From assembly GCF_008635795.1 (NCBI RefSeq), contig NZ_VWRQ01000013.1, forward strand, positions 1-64,000: a stretch of 64,000 nt of DNA, read 5' to 3'. This DNA is from Paenibacillus tepidiphilus (GTDB lineage: Bacteria; Bacillota; Bacilli; Paenibacillales; Paenibacillaceae). Below, piece by piece: positions 15,983-25,434 of the stretch. Positions within the stretch are counted from its first letter, which is position 1; each line of letters begins with the position of its first letter. The position numbers and the translations under genes were made by a program. A model generated the notes under the pieces. It worked only from the letters and a program-made list of their open reading frames with translations, ran no database searches and had not been told where the DNA came from.

Positions 15983-17273
15983 GGATTGCCGCCTCCCCGT
16001 GTCCGGACATAAGCCCCGAATCATCCAGGCAGTAGAGCCGCGCTCCCAGCCGCTGCAGGCTTGCTGTGACCGTTCCCGCTTGACGCGGCTTGGCGTCCGT
16101 TGCCACTGCACGCCCGGCAGGCTCGGCTTGCCGGTCCCACATATAATACAGCTCGACCTGGATGCCCTGCGTCAGGCAGCCGGCCAGCGCACGTGCCGAT
16201 TCTGTATCCAGAAGTCCCGTAATGACTGTTACCTTCATCCCCGGAATCCAGTGGCGCGAAGCGTCCTCCAGCAGCCGGGCCAGGCTGCGGTTGCCGTCCG
16301 GCACAATCTCCGTCAGCAGCTCCCGTACCCGGGCGGGCATCCGGCCCAGACCTTCGTAGCGTGCCATGCCTTCCGGCCAGCCGCCGCTGAACAGCTGTAC
16401 ATAGGCTTCGGAGCGTTCGGCAGCCAGCAGCAGGCCCATCGCCGCCGACACTGCGCGCTCGAACGCCGGAGGAGAGGCGTTTCTGCGGATACGCGGCGGA
16501 AGCAGCGCGTGGGGGATGGCATAGCTTGCGGGATCATTGGCCAGTACAATGCAGGTCATCCGCCCCTGCTCCCGCTCGGGTACCCTGCTCTGCAGCGTCC
16601 CCTTGCGGGCACTGTTCTTCCAGTGTATCCGGCTCAGCGGATCACCGGGCGCATAGTCGCGGATATCCGCCGCTTCACTTCCCTGCGCCTTGCCCTGATG
16701 GAGCACGGCGATGCCGCCCGCCGCCATCCCGCTGCCTGGCAGCGTTCCATGAACCGGCAACGCCCGGGGCAGCACCCTGAAGCCCTCCCGGGACTCCGGC
16801 CGCAGTTCGCCCGTGAACAGTCCCGGGAGATCACCCCAGGTGACTGTGCAGTTCTGCAGCCGGTGGATACCGCGCGGCACTCCCTCCAGCGTGTATGAAT
16901 AAGTAAACGAACGGCGGAACCCCGGAAAGAGCAGCTCCCGGTGGCAGCCCCCATCCCAATTATCGGCAATCAGCATCCAGGGCAGCGGAATGCGCGAGGT
17001 AAAAGCCAACTGCAGCTCTATCGTCAGCGTATCTCCGGCAACCGGATGGATAGGGTAAATACGGCGCGTAATATTCACCCTGCGCGGGCCGAGAAGCTGC
17101 AGCATGGCTCCGCCGAGCATCAGCATACAGCTGGCGGTCAGCAGAAACAGCAGCGCCATTCCGCCGCGCCACATGTATAAAGAACCGAAGAGGGCACTTA
17201 CGGCTCCCATACGCAGCCACTGGCCGGCAGCAGTGCGCCTATATTCAGTGCTGGTTAGAGAAGAAGAGGGCAA
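15957..17273 (-). CDS. DUF58 domain protein
   Basis: 438 aa. Two short membrane helices near the N-terminus (about 20-60) are followed by a beta-sandwich region and the DUF58/VWA-like core with DIRDYAPGDPLSRIHWKNSA, the family hallmark. The C-terminal part resembles a VWA fold. DUF58 proteins work with MoxR ATPases and TgpA proteins in envelope or protein-maturation roles that remain unclear. It starts at a TTG preceded by AAGGAAGG at 7 bp. It overlaps and is likely translationally coupled to the TgpA-like gene. Confidence 0.88.
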   Translation of the reverse strand: MPSSSLTSTEYRRTAAGQWLRMGAVSALFGSLYMWRGGMALLFLLTASCMLMLGGAMLQLLGPRRVNITRRIYPIHPVAGDTLTIELQLAFTSRIPLPWMLIADNWDGGCHRELLFPGFRRSFTYSYTLEGVPRGIHRLQNCTVTWGDLPGLFTGELRPESREGFRVLPRALPVHGTLPGSGMAAGGIAVLHQGKAQGSEAADIRDYAPGDPLSRIHWKNSARKGTLQSRVPEREQGRMTCIVLANDPASYAIPHALLPPRIRRNASPPAFERAVSAAMGLLLAAERSEAYVQLFSGGWPEGMARYEGLGRMPARVRELLTEIVPDGNRSLARLLEDASRHWIPGMKVTVITGLLDTESARALAGCLTQGIQVELYYMWDRQAEPAGRAVATDAKPRQAGTVTASLQRLGARLYCLDDSGLMSGHGEAAIHGHTGQKI

Positions 17274-17413
17274 GAGGCATCCTTCCTTTGGTCATAGACT
17301 AGCTCCGCAGCAGCTTAACGCCGTAATGCCGGAGCCTTAATACTGTCTATTCTTCCCATGAAAAAGGGCGCCCAAACCCGCCTTGCTCTTGAACTGCAGC
17401 CAGTTAATTCCGG

Positions 17414-18865
17414 CTAAAGCGCCTTGACGCGCCGTTCCTCCGCCGTAACACCGGCCTGCCGGAGCGGATGCCCGCTCATCTCCAGCAGCTCCCTTAGCGG
17501 TACCCACAGCGTGGAGCCGATAAGCCGGATATCCGCTGCACGCACTTCACCGGCGCCTTCCTTCCGGAAGCCTTCCTTTCCGGTACCCGCTTTCAATGTA
17601 GCTGTAAATCTCCGGTTCTGCGCGTCGGCCGTGAGGGACCGGCCATTCCAGACCACCCTGCCGCTGCGTGTGGCCGCGTCCCAGGACACATCTCCTCCGA
17701 GCCGCTCGATCACTGCACGCAGCGGGACGAGGTAACGTCCTTGCTCCACAAGATATTCTCCCGCTTCCAGTCTGGCCTCCTGCAGCCCGACCTCCAGCAC
17801 CAGCGGCTTGCCGGAAGCGAAGAGGGCGGCATTCGGAACAATGTTGGCGGCGACCCAGGCAGCAGGCGGCTGCGCCCGCTGCAGCTTCTCCGCCGAGGAG
17901 GATACCCGGAACACCACCTGCCGCACGCTGTTGTCCAACACGCCGAAGGAATAGCCTGCCGCCTTGTAGCGTCTGATGATTTCGGGAAGCGCCTTGACGC
18001 TCTCCTCATGGCCTCCCCCGTCATGCAGCAGCAGAATAACCTCACTGTCGCCCAGACCCTCCAGGGAATCCCGTACAATATCGGCGGCGGGAACGCCTCT
18101 GCGCCGGGAATCGCCGCTGTCCACCGTCCAGTCCATCACGGTGTATCCCGCTTGCTTCATCAGGCTGAAATACGCGGCGTCGAAATGGCCGTAGGTGCCC
18201 CCCGGAGCCCGCACCAGCTGCGGACGGCTGCCGGTAATCTCCCGCAGCACTTCCTCCGTCTGCTTGATTTGGGTCCAGAAACGGGTAAAGCCGCTATATA
18301 AATCGCTGTAGTTATGGTTATATGTATGATTGCCGATGGCATGGCCCTGCTCCCAGAGGGCATTGATCAGCTCAGGCCGGGTCCTGGCCTGCTCCCCCAG
18401 CACAAAGAAGGTCGCTTTGATCTTCTGCTCCCGCAGAATATCCAGGACCTTGGGCGTGATTGCACTCGGACCGTCGTCGAAGGTGAGATACACCATTTTC
18501 GGCGATTTCTGTTCCGGTGCACTACCCGATTCAGTTGCACTAAGGGCTGTGTTCTTAACCTCCGGCACGGCTGATACGCCGGGTGCCTGAGATGGAGCAG
18601 ACCGCTGCGCCAGGACCGCCCGCTTGGCAGCCGGAGCCGGAGCCGCCGCCGCTGCGCCAGTCCGATCTTCTTGCTTCAAGCCAGCCGGAGCATTATTCTT
18701 AGAGAATACGGCGGACGTGCTGTACGGAGCGGAATATGGCTGCCCGGAGGCATCCGGAAGCGGGCCTGTCCCCCAGCCGGGCCCAGCAGCTCCCCACAAT
18801 AATGCCATAATCAGCAGTGCGCGGATCATTATCCGGCGGATGGGCTTGTTACCGCAAATCTTCAT
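17414..18865 (-). CDS. Secreted polysaccharide deacetylase with stalk domain
   Basis: 483 aa. A signal peptide (about 1-33) and an Ala/Pro-rich linker are followed by a NodB domain (about 120-320) with all five motifs: TFDDGP, the zinc histidines in GNHTYNHN, RAPGGTYG, DWTVDSGD and LLLHDGGG. The C-terminal 150 residues (LVPLRAVIERLGG, WVPLRELLEMSGH) match the copper-amine-oxidase N-terminal/stalk domain that is frequent in Paenibacillus secreted enzymes. It probably N-deacetylates peptidoglycan or another N-acetylglucosamine polymer. The ATG has GGAGG 8 bp upstream. It is transcribed divergently from dedA. Confidence 0.9.
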   Translation of the reverse strand: MKICGNKPIRRIMIRALLIMALLWGAAGPGWGTGPLPDASGQPYSAPYSTSAVFSKNNAPAGLKQEDRTGAAAAAPAPAAKRAVLAQRSAPSQAPGVSAVPEVKNTALSATESGSAPEQKSPKMVYLTFDDGPSAITPKVLDILREQKIKATFFVLGEQARTRPELINALWEQGHAIGNHTYNHNYSDLYSGFTRFWTQIKQTEEVLREITGSRPQLVRAPGGTYGHFDAAYFSLMKQAGYTVMDWTVDSGDSRRRGVPAADIVRDSLEGLGDSEVILLLHDGGGHEESVKALPEIIRRYKAAGYSFGVLDNSVRQVVFRVSSSAEKLQRAQPPAAWVAANIVPNAALFASGKPLVLEVGLQEARLEAGEYLVEQGRYLVPLRAVIERLGGDVSWDAATRSGRVVWNGRSLTADAQNRRFTATLKAGTGKEGFRKEGAGEVRAADIRLIGSTLWVPLRELLEMSGHPLRQAGVTAEERRVKAL

Positions 18866-18964
18866 TTTTTATACCTCCAGCTTCTGCGCTTTTGGTAGAT
18901 TGTATGAAGACAAGCCCGATTATAGACTTCAGACTGCGCGCCTTTTGGAGGTTGAACCATAGTT

Positions 18965-19633
18965 ATGGAAATACTGAAATGGATCGAGGAGCTGTTTGCC
19001 TCATACGGCTACAGCGTGCTGTTCGTTGGACTGCTGCTGGAGTTCGTGGCGCTGCCCTTTCCGGGAGAAACGACCATGGCGTACGCCGGCTTTCTCTCCT
19101 ATACCGGAAGACTGGACTTTGCGGCGCTGGCCGCAGTTGCTTTTACCGGCACAACTGCGGGAATGACCCTCACCTATTGGATCGGACTCAAGGCGGGACT
19201 GCCGTTTATCCAGCGCTACGGCAAATGGTTTCTCTTCTCGCCCGTTAAGCTTGAGAAGACACAACGCTGGTTCGAGCGGTACGGCAGCATCCTGATCTCC
19301 ATCGGTTATTTCATTCCCGGGGTCCGGCATTTCACCGGCTATTTCGCCGGCATTATCGCTCTTCCCTTCCGCAAATTCGCAGCCTATGCCTATGGCGGGG
19401 CGCTGCTGTGGGTGCTGCTGTTCCTGGGAATCGGCAAGGTGTTCGGCCCGCAATGGCTCGGCATCTTCCATCTGTTCGAGCTGTACGCCCTATGGATCAT
19501 TTCGGCGGCCGCTGCGCTTGCCGCCCTGCTTGTGATATACCGTTACCGTGGCAAGCTCGGCTTGCTGCTGCAGCGGCGCAGGGGCGTTACAAGAGCAAAG
19601 GCGGGAGCGAACAGGTCCCCGAAGGAAAGATAA
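18965..19633 (+). CDS. DedA-family membrane protein
   Basis: 222 aa with the VTT/SNARE-associated region: LLEFVALPFPGETTM, YWIGLKAG and the conserved PGVRHFTGYFAGI. About five hydrophobic segments. DedA proteins include undecaprenyl-phosphate and phospholipid flippases and support envelope integrity. The exact lipid here is not determined. The C-terminal tail is basic. GGAGG lies about 13 bp from the ATG, a long spacing. Confidence 0.9.
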   Translation: MEILKWIEELFASYGYSVLFVGLLLEFVALPFPGETTMAYAGFLSYTGRLDFAALAAVAFTGTTAGMTLTYWIGLKAGLPFIQRYGKWFLFSPVKLEKTQRWFERYGSILISIGYFIPGVRHFTGYFAGIIALPFRKFAAYAYGGALLWVLLFLGIGKVFGPQWLGIFHLFELYALWIISAAAALAALLVIYRYRGKLGLLLQRRRGVTRAKAGANRSPKER

Positions 19634-19652
19634 GCGCTCCTCCCCGCTGCGC

Positions 19653-20915
19653 CTATGCCTTGGATAAGGCGGAGCGCCGCCGTCTGCTGTGTACCAGCGC
19701 GTACGTGCCAAGCAGCAGCGCAATCCCGGCAAAGCAGGCGCCGCCGGCAAAACCCAGACTCCGCGGCTCAAGGTATTCCAGCAGCCAGCCTGCCGTCAGC
19801 ATGGACAGCCCCATCAGCGTATTCCCTGCAGCCGCCAGCATCCCGAACAGCATCGGCTGCAGCGCTGCCGGAGTCTCCCGCATCATCAGCGTATCCAGAC
19901 AGGCGCCGCCGATGCCGCCGCACAGCGCCAGCAGAATGTACAGCCCAAAGGCGGAGTACAGGCTGCCGCTGAGGCTGATCCCCATCAGCAGCGCCCCCTC
20001 CAGCAATAGTCCGGCAAGCGCCACGGCGAGCAGCCTCCGCCGCAGCAGGCGTTCGGCCAGCGCGCTAAGGCTGAGACCGATGCCCAGCGCAGCATATAAG
20101 GCTCCGACGCCAACATCTCCCGCCTGAAACACCTCCACCGCGTACACACTGATCAGCACGTTGTCCCAGCCGTTAAACAGCGGGACCAGCAGCTCATAGC
20201 CGATGACAACCTGCAGCACCAGACTGCCTCCGGCCAGCCACCTCAGGCTTCGTTTCCAGGCGGGCACTCCTCTTCCCGCCTGCCCTTCTAAGATGTTCTC
20301 CCGGGGTTCCGGCTTCTCTTCAGGCGACTCCTTATGATCCGGAAACCGCAGGCCTCCCAGCAGCAGCGCCGCCAGCAGGAACGACACGCCGTTCAGCACG
20401 AAAGCGGTCTCCGGCCCGAACCAGTAGGACACCACCCCGCCGGCAAACGCGCCCACAATCAGGATGCAGCCGTTCATCAGCTGCTCCAGGCTGTTGATCC
20501 GCAGCAGCCGGTCCGGTCCTGCAAACAGCGGTATGGATGATTTACGCACCGGACTGTATACCGCTTCGCCGGCGGCCAGCAGGAAGCTGGCCACATAGGC
20601 CAGCCATAACCTCTCCGTGCCATCCACCAGGATCAGGGACAGCGCCACAGGAGCCCGCAGCACATCCAGAGCGATCATAATCCGTTTGCGCGGCAGCCTG
20701 CCGGCCAGCAGCCCGCCGAGCGGGGCCATAAACAGATAGGGCAGCACCCGCAGGCCAAGCGATATCCCCACAGCCATTCCCGAGCCCGTCAGCTGCAGAA
20801 TCATCGCCAGCAGCGCGACGCTGCTGAAGCGGTCGCCGATACCGTTCACCAGACCGGTCAGAAATAAACGGGGGTATCCCCGCGAAGGTGTAGCCGGGTT
20901 CAGAACTGCGTGCAT
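19653..20915 (-). CDS. MFS exporter (MFS_3-like, 12 TM)
   Basis: 420 aa with about 12 membrane helices and motif-A-like GGLLAGRLPRKR after helix 2. It resembles macrolide-efflux/enterobactin-exporter-type MFS proteins. The substrate cannot be read from sequence. The start ATG at 20915 is preferred (TTGGAG 8 bp upstream) over an overlapping GTG at 20924. It is divergent from a WYL regulator, and the space between carries a perfect palindrome. Confidence 0.85.
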   Translation of the reverse strand: MHAVLNPATPSRGYPRLFLTGLVNGIGDRFSSVALLAMILQLTGSGMAVGISLGLRVLPYLFMAPLGGLLAGRLPRKRIMIALDVLRAPVALSLILVDGTERLWLAYVASFLLAAGEAVYSPVRKSSIPLFAGPDRLLRINSLEQLMNGCILIVGAFAGGVVSYWFGPETAFVLNGVSFLLAALLLGGLRFPDHKESPEEKPEPRENILEGQAGRGVPAWKRSLRWLAGGSLVLQVVIGYELLVPLFNGWDNVLISVYAVEVFQAGDVGVGALYAALGIGLSLSALAERLLRRRLLAVALAGLLLEGALLMGISLSGSLYSAFGLYILLALCGGIGGACLDTLMMRETPAALQPMLFGMLAAAGNTLMGLSMLTAGWLLEYLEPRSLGFAGGACFAGIALLLGTYALVHSRRRRSALSKA

Positions 20916-20941
20916 AAATCTCACTCCAAGGTTATTTTATA

Positions 20942-20959
20942 AATATCTAATTAGATATT
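20942..20959. promoter_or_regulatory. Perfect 18-bp palindrome, probable operator of the MFS gene
   Basis: AATATCTAATTAGATATT is self-complementary over 18 bp and lies 27 bp upstream of the MFS start in the divergent promoter region. The size and AT-rich dyad fit a dimeric winged-helix repressor. The cognate protein is unknown; the adjacent WYL regulator is one candidate. Confidence 0.55.
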
Positions 20960-21059
20960 AATCGAATTTATATACAAAGGCAATGCTTTATTTCTGCCCA
21001 TTTGCTAAGATGGGATCAGATAAGGCTATTCTATAATTCATGAAAGAAGGAGCCCGTCC

Positions 21060-21992
21060 GTGAAAATCGACCGTTTGCTCTCCATTGTCATTCTGCTGAT
21101 CAACCGACCTTTGATTCAGGCCAAGGAGCTGGCCGATATGTTCGAGGTATCCGTGAGGACCATCTACCGCGATATTGAAAGCATCAACGAAGCCGGCATT
21201 CCCGTGGTCACCTATCAGGGGGCGGGCGGCGGCATCGGCCTCATGGAAGGCTACCGCCTGGACCGCAATCTGCTGACCCAGCGGGAGCTGGCGGATATTT
21301 TTACCGGTCTGCAAAGCATCTCCTCTTACGGCGGGGGCGCCCATACCCTTCTCATGGAGAAGATCAGCAGCGTCATTCCTCCGTCGCAGACCGCCGCCTT
21401 CCGGCACAAAACCAACCAGCTGATTGTCGACTTTTCACCATGGGGTCTGCAGGGGATCATTGAAGAACGCTTGACGCTGCTCAAAAAAGCGCTGGAGGAG
21501 AATGTCCTTGTAACCTTCGAATATGTAAACGCCGGGGGTGCAAGCAGCCAGCGGACGGTGGAGCCTTACACGCTGGTGCATAAGGGGCAGGCCTGGTATC
21601 TGTACGGCTTCTGCCGCGGACGCCGGGATTTCCGGATGTTCAAGCTGCACCGCATGAAATCACTCGCCGCCGGTTCGGACAGCTTCGAGAGGCAGGAGCT
21701 TCCGCTGCATGAATTGCCCTGGGGCGACGGCTGGAAGGACATCCGCAATACCACTCGCATTCTCCTCCGGTTCCTACCTGCGGGCAGGCATCTCGCCGAG
21801 GATTACTTCGATATTGCAGAGCTGCAGCAGGACGAGCGCGGCGGATATACCGTAGCTGTCCACTATCCGGAGGACAACTGGCTGTATGGATTCCTGCTGA
21901 GCTTCGGCACCTTGATGGAAGTGCTCGAACCGGAGCATGTCCGGCACAGATTGGGGGAGCTGGCTGCCGGTGTTGCGGCGAAGTACCGGTAG
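21060..21992 (+). CDS. HTH/WYL-domain transcriptional regulator (YafY-like)
   Basis: 310 aa. The N-terminal winged helix (LADMFEVSVRTIYRDIESINEAG) is of the DeoR-like/HTH_11 type. The central WYL domain (about 140-215) and C-terminal WCX domain (about 225-310) are typical of ligand- or nucleic-acid-sensing regulators. It starts at a GTG with AAGGAG 7 bp upstream. Its divergent position to the MFS exporter suggests that it controls that gene. Confidence 0.88.
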   Translation: MKIDRLLSIVILLINRPLIQAKELADMFEVSVRTIYRDIESINEAGIPVVTYQGAGGGIGLMEGYRLDRNLLTQRELADIFTGLQSISSYGGGAHTLLMEKISSVIPPSQTAAFRHKTNQLIVDFSPWGLQGIIEERLTLLKKALEENVLVTFEYVNAGGASSQRTVEPYTLVHKGQAWYLYGFCRGRRDFRMFKLHRMKSLAAGSDSFERQELPLHELPWGDGWKDIRNTTRILLRFLPAGRHLAEDYFDIAELQQDERGGYTVAVHYPEDNWLYGFLLSFGTLMEVLEPEHVRHRLGELAAGVAAKYR

Positions 21993-22135
21993 AAACGGCA
22001 GAGCAGAGGATTGGCTGAACTTTTCTGCCGGCGCTGTCTTGAACCTGACCGAAGGCTGTCAAGTTAACATGGTTATACTTGATTCTGTAGGCAGGGCCAA
22101 GCGCCCTGCACATGAAGCCAAGGAGAGTGTTCATT

Positions 22136-22432
22136 ATGGAAACAGCCGGTACACAGGCGGAGAAAACTGTATTCTGCCAAAGCTGCGGGATGCCGATGAC
22201 AGGCAGCGAGCTGCTGGGAAGCGAACAGGACGGTACGAAGAATGCGGATTATTGTCTGTATTGCTATGAGAACGGAGCGTTCAAGCAGCCGGGGATTACG
22301 CTTGAGGAGATGACAGAGGATTGTACCCGGATTATGGTTCATGAGGGCATGGAAGAGGCGGCCGCCCGCCGGATTCTCGCCGATAGCCTGCCCCATCTGA
22401 AGCGCTGGAGTACCCTGAAGACCGCCGAATAA
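22136..22432 (+). CDS. Putative zinc-ribbon domain protein
   Basis: 98 aa. Residues about 12-50 have CQSCGMPM and YCLYCYENGAF, a four-cysteine zinc ribbon of the Zn_ribbon_2 type. The C-terminal half is helical with conserved MxxHEGM-like residues and HLKRW. Its function is not established. The ATG at 22136 has AAGGAGA 9 bp upstream, so eight earlier in-frame codons are left out. Confidence 0.85.
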   Translation: METAGTQAEKTVFCQSCGMPMTGSELLGSEQDGTKNADYCLYCYENGAFKQPGITLEEMTEDCTRIMVHEGMEEAAARRILADSLPHLKRWSTLKTAE

Positions 22433-22486
22433 GCCGTTTATTGGCAGGCAAAACATGCAGCGCTGAAGACCTGTTCATTCCACATA

Positions 22487-22535
22487 AGCCAAAAGGGACT
22501 ATGCCCCCATAGTACGGGGAAGCGCATAGTCCCTT
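22487..22535 (-). terminator. Terminator between zinc-ribbon and DHA2 exporter genes
   Basis: A 12-bp stem (AAGGGACTATGC / GCATAGTCCCTT) is followed on the minus strand by TTTT. It lies 17 bp after the DHA2 exporter stop and may also serve the plus-strand gene. Confidence 0.8.
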
Positions 22536-22552
22536 CGATTAAGCTGGCCTGC

Positions 22553-24082
22553 TTAGGCCCGCTGCGATTTAACGGGCTGCGGCTGGGCCGCCGTCTCTTC
22601 CTTCTGTTCAGCGAAATCGGCCTGCGGCGAAGTCTTCTTGATAAAGAAGGCCAGCACGAAGGCAACAACGGTTACCCAGGTCGCCACATCAAAAGCATGG
22701 GTAATGCCGGTAATCATCGCCTCCTGCTTAAGTGTGCCCATCGCCGCCTGATCGGTCTGCGAGACCGCGCCGCTCATTACGGCGTCTGTGACTACGCTGG
22801 TGGTCTTGTTGGTCATCAGGCTGACGAACAAGGCCATCCCCAGCGCACCGGCAACGGTACGCAGTGTGTTGGCCATAGCCGTACCGTGCGAGTTAAGGCG
22901 CTGCGGCAGCTGATTCAGGCCGGCGGTCATAATCGGCATCATCAGCATCGACATTCCGAACATCCGGGCCGTGTACGTCAGGATCAGATGAGTATACGTC
23001 GTTGAATCCGTAATCTGGCTGAATTCCCATGTCGTAATGGTTGTGATCGCAAGGCCGATTACCGCCAGCCAGCGGGCGCCGACCTTGTCAAAGATCATCC
23101 CGGTAATCGGAGACATAATCCCCATGAGAATCGCGCCCGGAAGCAGCATCAGCCCGGATTCCATCGGCGTGAAGCCGCGGATGTTCTGGAGATACAGCGG
23201 CAGCAGAATCATACCGGCGTACATGGCCATCGTTACTACAATATTGATTACTGTCGTAAGGGTGTACATATTATAGCGGAAAATCCGGAACTCCAGCAGC
23301 GGATTCTCCGCCTTAAGCTCCCGCCATACGAACAGCACCAGAGCCAGTGCGCCCAGAACCAGGCAGGAAATGACCGTTGCGCTGCCCCAGCCGTCCGTAC
23401 CGGCATCGCTGAAGCCGTACAGCAATCCGCCAAAGCCCAGCGTCGAGAAGATCACTCCGGTCTTATCCAGCTTCGGCGAAGATACGGTGCCGACATTCTG
23501 CATCGTCTTCATCCCCAGCAGCGTGGAGAAAATCGCCAGCGGCAATACGATAAAGAACAGCACACGCCAGGAATAGTTCTGCACGACCCAGCCCGAAAGA
23601 GTCGGGCCTACAGCCGGTGCAAAGACCATGGCCACCGCCATCAGGCCCATGGCCTTGCCCCGCTCTTCAATCGGGAAGATGCGCAGGAACACAATGTTCA
23701 TCAGCGGCATGAGGATGCCCGCCCCAACGGCCTGGATCACCCGGCCGACCATAATAAATTCGAAGCCGGTCCCGATCCCGCAGACCAGCGTACCGATTGA
23801 GAACAGAACCATGGCCGTGGTAAATAATTGCCGGGTGGTGAATTTCTCGACCAGAAAGGCACTGACCGGAATCAGCACACCGTTCACCAGCATAAATCCG
23901 GTGGTCAGCCACTGCGCCGTATTGGCGAGAATATTCAGGTCCTCCATCATTTTCGGCAGCGCTACATTCATCAGCGTCTGGTTCAGCAGTGCCACAAAGG
24001 CACCGATCAGCAGCGCAGCAATAATTGGCCCTTTGCGGATCGTCCGGCTATCCGCAGCCGTATTCGCAGATATTGTACTCAT
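22553..24082 (-). CDS. DHA2-family (EmrB/QacA) 14-TM drug exporter
   Basis: 509 aa with about 14 helices and the DHA2 features LNQTLMNVALPKMMEDL, TAQWLTTGFML and GAGILMPLMNIVF. It is a proton-driven multidrug efflux protein. Its start ATG overlaps the stop of the upstream marR gene (ATGA), so the two are translationally coupled, and the exporter is probably controlled by that MarR. The substrate is unknown. Confidence 0.92.
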   Translation of the reverse strand: MSTISANTAADSRTIRKGPIIAALLIGAFVALLNQTLMNVALPKMMEDLNILANTAQWLTTGFMLVNGVLIPVSAFLVEKFTTRQLFTTAMVLFSIGTLVCGIGTGFEFIMVGRVIQAVGAGILMPLMNIVFLRIFPIEERGKAMGLMAVAMVFAPAVGPTLSGWVVQNYSWRVLFFIVLPLAIFSTLLGMKTMQNVGTVSSPKLDKTGVIFSTLGFGGLLYGFSDAGTDGWGSATVISCLVLGALALVLFVWRELKAENPLLEFRIFRYNMYTLTTVINIVVTMAMYAGMILLPLYLQNIRGFTPMESGLMLLPGAILMGIMSPITGMIFDKVGARWLAVIGLAITTITTWEFSQITDSTTYTHLILTYTARMFGMSMLMMPIMTAGLNQLPQRLNSHGTAMANTLRTVAGALGMALFVSLMTNKTTSVVTDAVMSGAVSQTDQAAMGTLKQEAMITGITHAFDVATWVTVVAFVLAFFIKKTSPQADFAEQKEETAAQPQPVKSQRA

Positions 24083-24531
24083 AGCTTTCGTTGCTCTCTC
24101 CCTTGCTCCAAAATTTGAATCACGGCTTCATGCAGCCGTAAAAGCTCGGCAACCTCGTCCTCCGGCATCAGCTGCAGCGGCTGCAGCTGTCTTCTGACCG
24201 ATTCCCGGCTGCGGTCCCTGATTTCCAGCCCCTTCTCTGTCAGCGCCAGCTTGCAGCTCCGCTTGTCGCTCTCCGAGCGCTGCCTTGTAATCAGGCCGGA
24301 CTTCACCATCCTGTCCACGATGCCGCTGGCGGCACTATTGCCCAAATGCAGCAGCTCAGCCAGCTCGGATACACCAATATCGGGGCAAAGCGTAAGCTTG
24401 CGCAGCACCATCAGCTGTGTGGAGCTTACACTCAAATGCTCGGCATCCTGCCGCACCATCTGCTGAAAGACATGATTTACACGGCGGAACGAAGACATCA
24501 CTTTATCAATTTGCCGCTCTTTCTCTTCCAT
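24079..24531 (-). CDS. MarR-family transcriptional regulator
   Basis: 150 aa with a winged helix (SVSSTQLMVLRKL, GVSELAELLHLGNSAASGIVDRMVKSGLI) and the wing residues SDKRSCKLALTEKG. It is the first gene of a two-gene operon with a DHA2 exporter, the standard set-up for a ligand-released repressor of efflux. The GAGGG site precedes the ATG. Confidence 0.93.
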   Translation of the reverse strand: MEEKERQIDKVMSSFRRVNHVFQQMVRQDAEHLSVSSTQLMVLRKLTLCPDIGVSELAELLHLGNSAASGIVDRMVKSGLITRQRSESDKRSCKLALTEKGLEIRDRSRESVRRQLQPLQLMPEDEVAELLRLHEAVIQILEQGREQRKL

Positions 24532-24557
24532 CGTTCACCCTCGCCTGCTGTAATAAA

Positions 24558-24581
24558 AATTACTTCGTATGCGAATTATTT
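24558..24581. promoter_or_regulatory. Possible MarR autoregulatory operator
   Basis: A dyad with core TTCGTATGCGAA (24564-24575) and AT-rich imperfect flanks lies about 30 bp upstream of the marR start, in the space shared with the divergent DinB-like gene. Size and position fit a MarR site. Confidence 0.45.
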
Positions 24582-24668
24582 TATTATTTAATTATTTTAC
24601 TATTTATTTAATTCATGGTCAATCAGTTGCTGAAAGTTTCTGAAATTACGTGAAAGTGGTGTTGTGAA

Positions 24669-25355
24669 TTGCAGCCTGAACAAAAGAAGAACTGGAACGA
24701 CAGACATAAAGCCTTGACGGCTATGCTGAACAAGCCTGCGGCTCATGCAGGTGCTGTGAACCTGTTTCTGGATCTGCACGCCCCCTTGTATGCCTCGGGC
24801 GAAGATGGTGCAGAGGAGTGGAACTTCGAGGATGAACTGCTCAAGAATATTTCCGAGGACACGATGCGGCTTTATCCTGTAAGCACACCCGGCAGCAGCA
24901 ATTCCGTCGTCTGGCATCTGTGGCACAGCGCCCGGGTCGAAGATATAACGATGAATATGCTGGCCGCAGACAGCGGACAGGTGCTGCTTGTCCAGCATTT
25001 TGCCGCAAGCCTGGGGACAGAGTTTACCCATTCGGGAAACGGAATGACCGGGCCCGAGGTCGCGGATTTCAGTGAAGCGGTGGATATTCCGGCTCTGCTG
25101 GCTTACCGGAGGGCAGTCGCGGTGAGGACCCGGGAGATTATCGGCGGTTTGGCGCCGGAGGCGTTCAAGAGCAAGGTTGAGCCGGAACGGATTGCCCGCG
25201 TGGCCAAGGAAGGAGCCGTCAAGGACTCGGAGCAATGGCTGCTCGACTATTGGGCAGGCAAGACGATTGCCGGTCTGATTCTGATGCCCGCTACCCGCCA
25301 TAACCTGGTGCATCTGAACAAAGCAGGACGCATCAAGCAGAAGGTTCAGAAATAA
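24669..25355 (+). CDS. DinB/YfiT-like putative metal-dependent protein
   Basis: 228 aa, mostly helical. The segment VVWHLWHSARVEDITMN resembles the metal-binding histidine region of the DinB/YfiT four-helix superfamily, and HNLVHLN near the end could give the third ligand. The biochemical role is unknown; thiol transfer is typical in relatives. The TTG at 24669 is the assumed start with only a weak upstream AAGTGG site, so the N-terminus is uncertain. Confidence 0.7.
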   Translation: MQPEQKKNWNDRHKALTAMLNKPAAHAGAVNLFLDLHAPLYASGEDGAEEWNFEDELLKNISEDTMRLYPVSTPGSSNSVVWHLWHSARVEDITMNMLAADSGQVLLVQHFAASLGTEFTHSGNGMTGPEVADFSEAVDIPALLAYRRAVAVRTREIIGGLAPEAFKSKVEPERIARVAKEGAVKDSEQWLLDYWAGKTIAGLILMPATRHNLVHLNKAGRIKQKVQK

Positions 25356-25385
25356 GTCCTGCTGCTGCACCACATTCATCGCGGC

Positions 25386-25426
25386 AAAAAAAGAGCGGGC
25401 CGGAGCCATCTCCGTAACCCGCTCTT
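25386..25426. terminator. Bidirectional terminator
   Basis: The stem AAGAGCGGG / CCCGCTCTT has seven Ts after it on the minus strand and a T-rich run on the plus strand. It serves the converging DinB-like gene and the activase gene. Confidence 0.85.
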
Positions 25427-25434
25427 GTCTTTGT

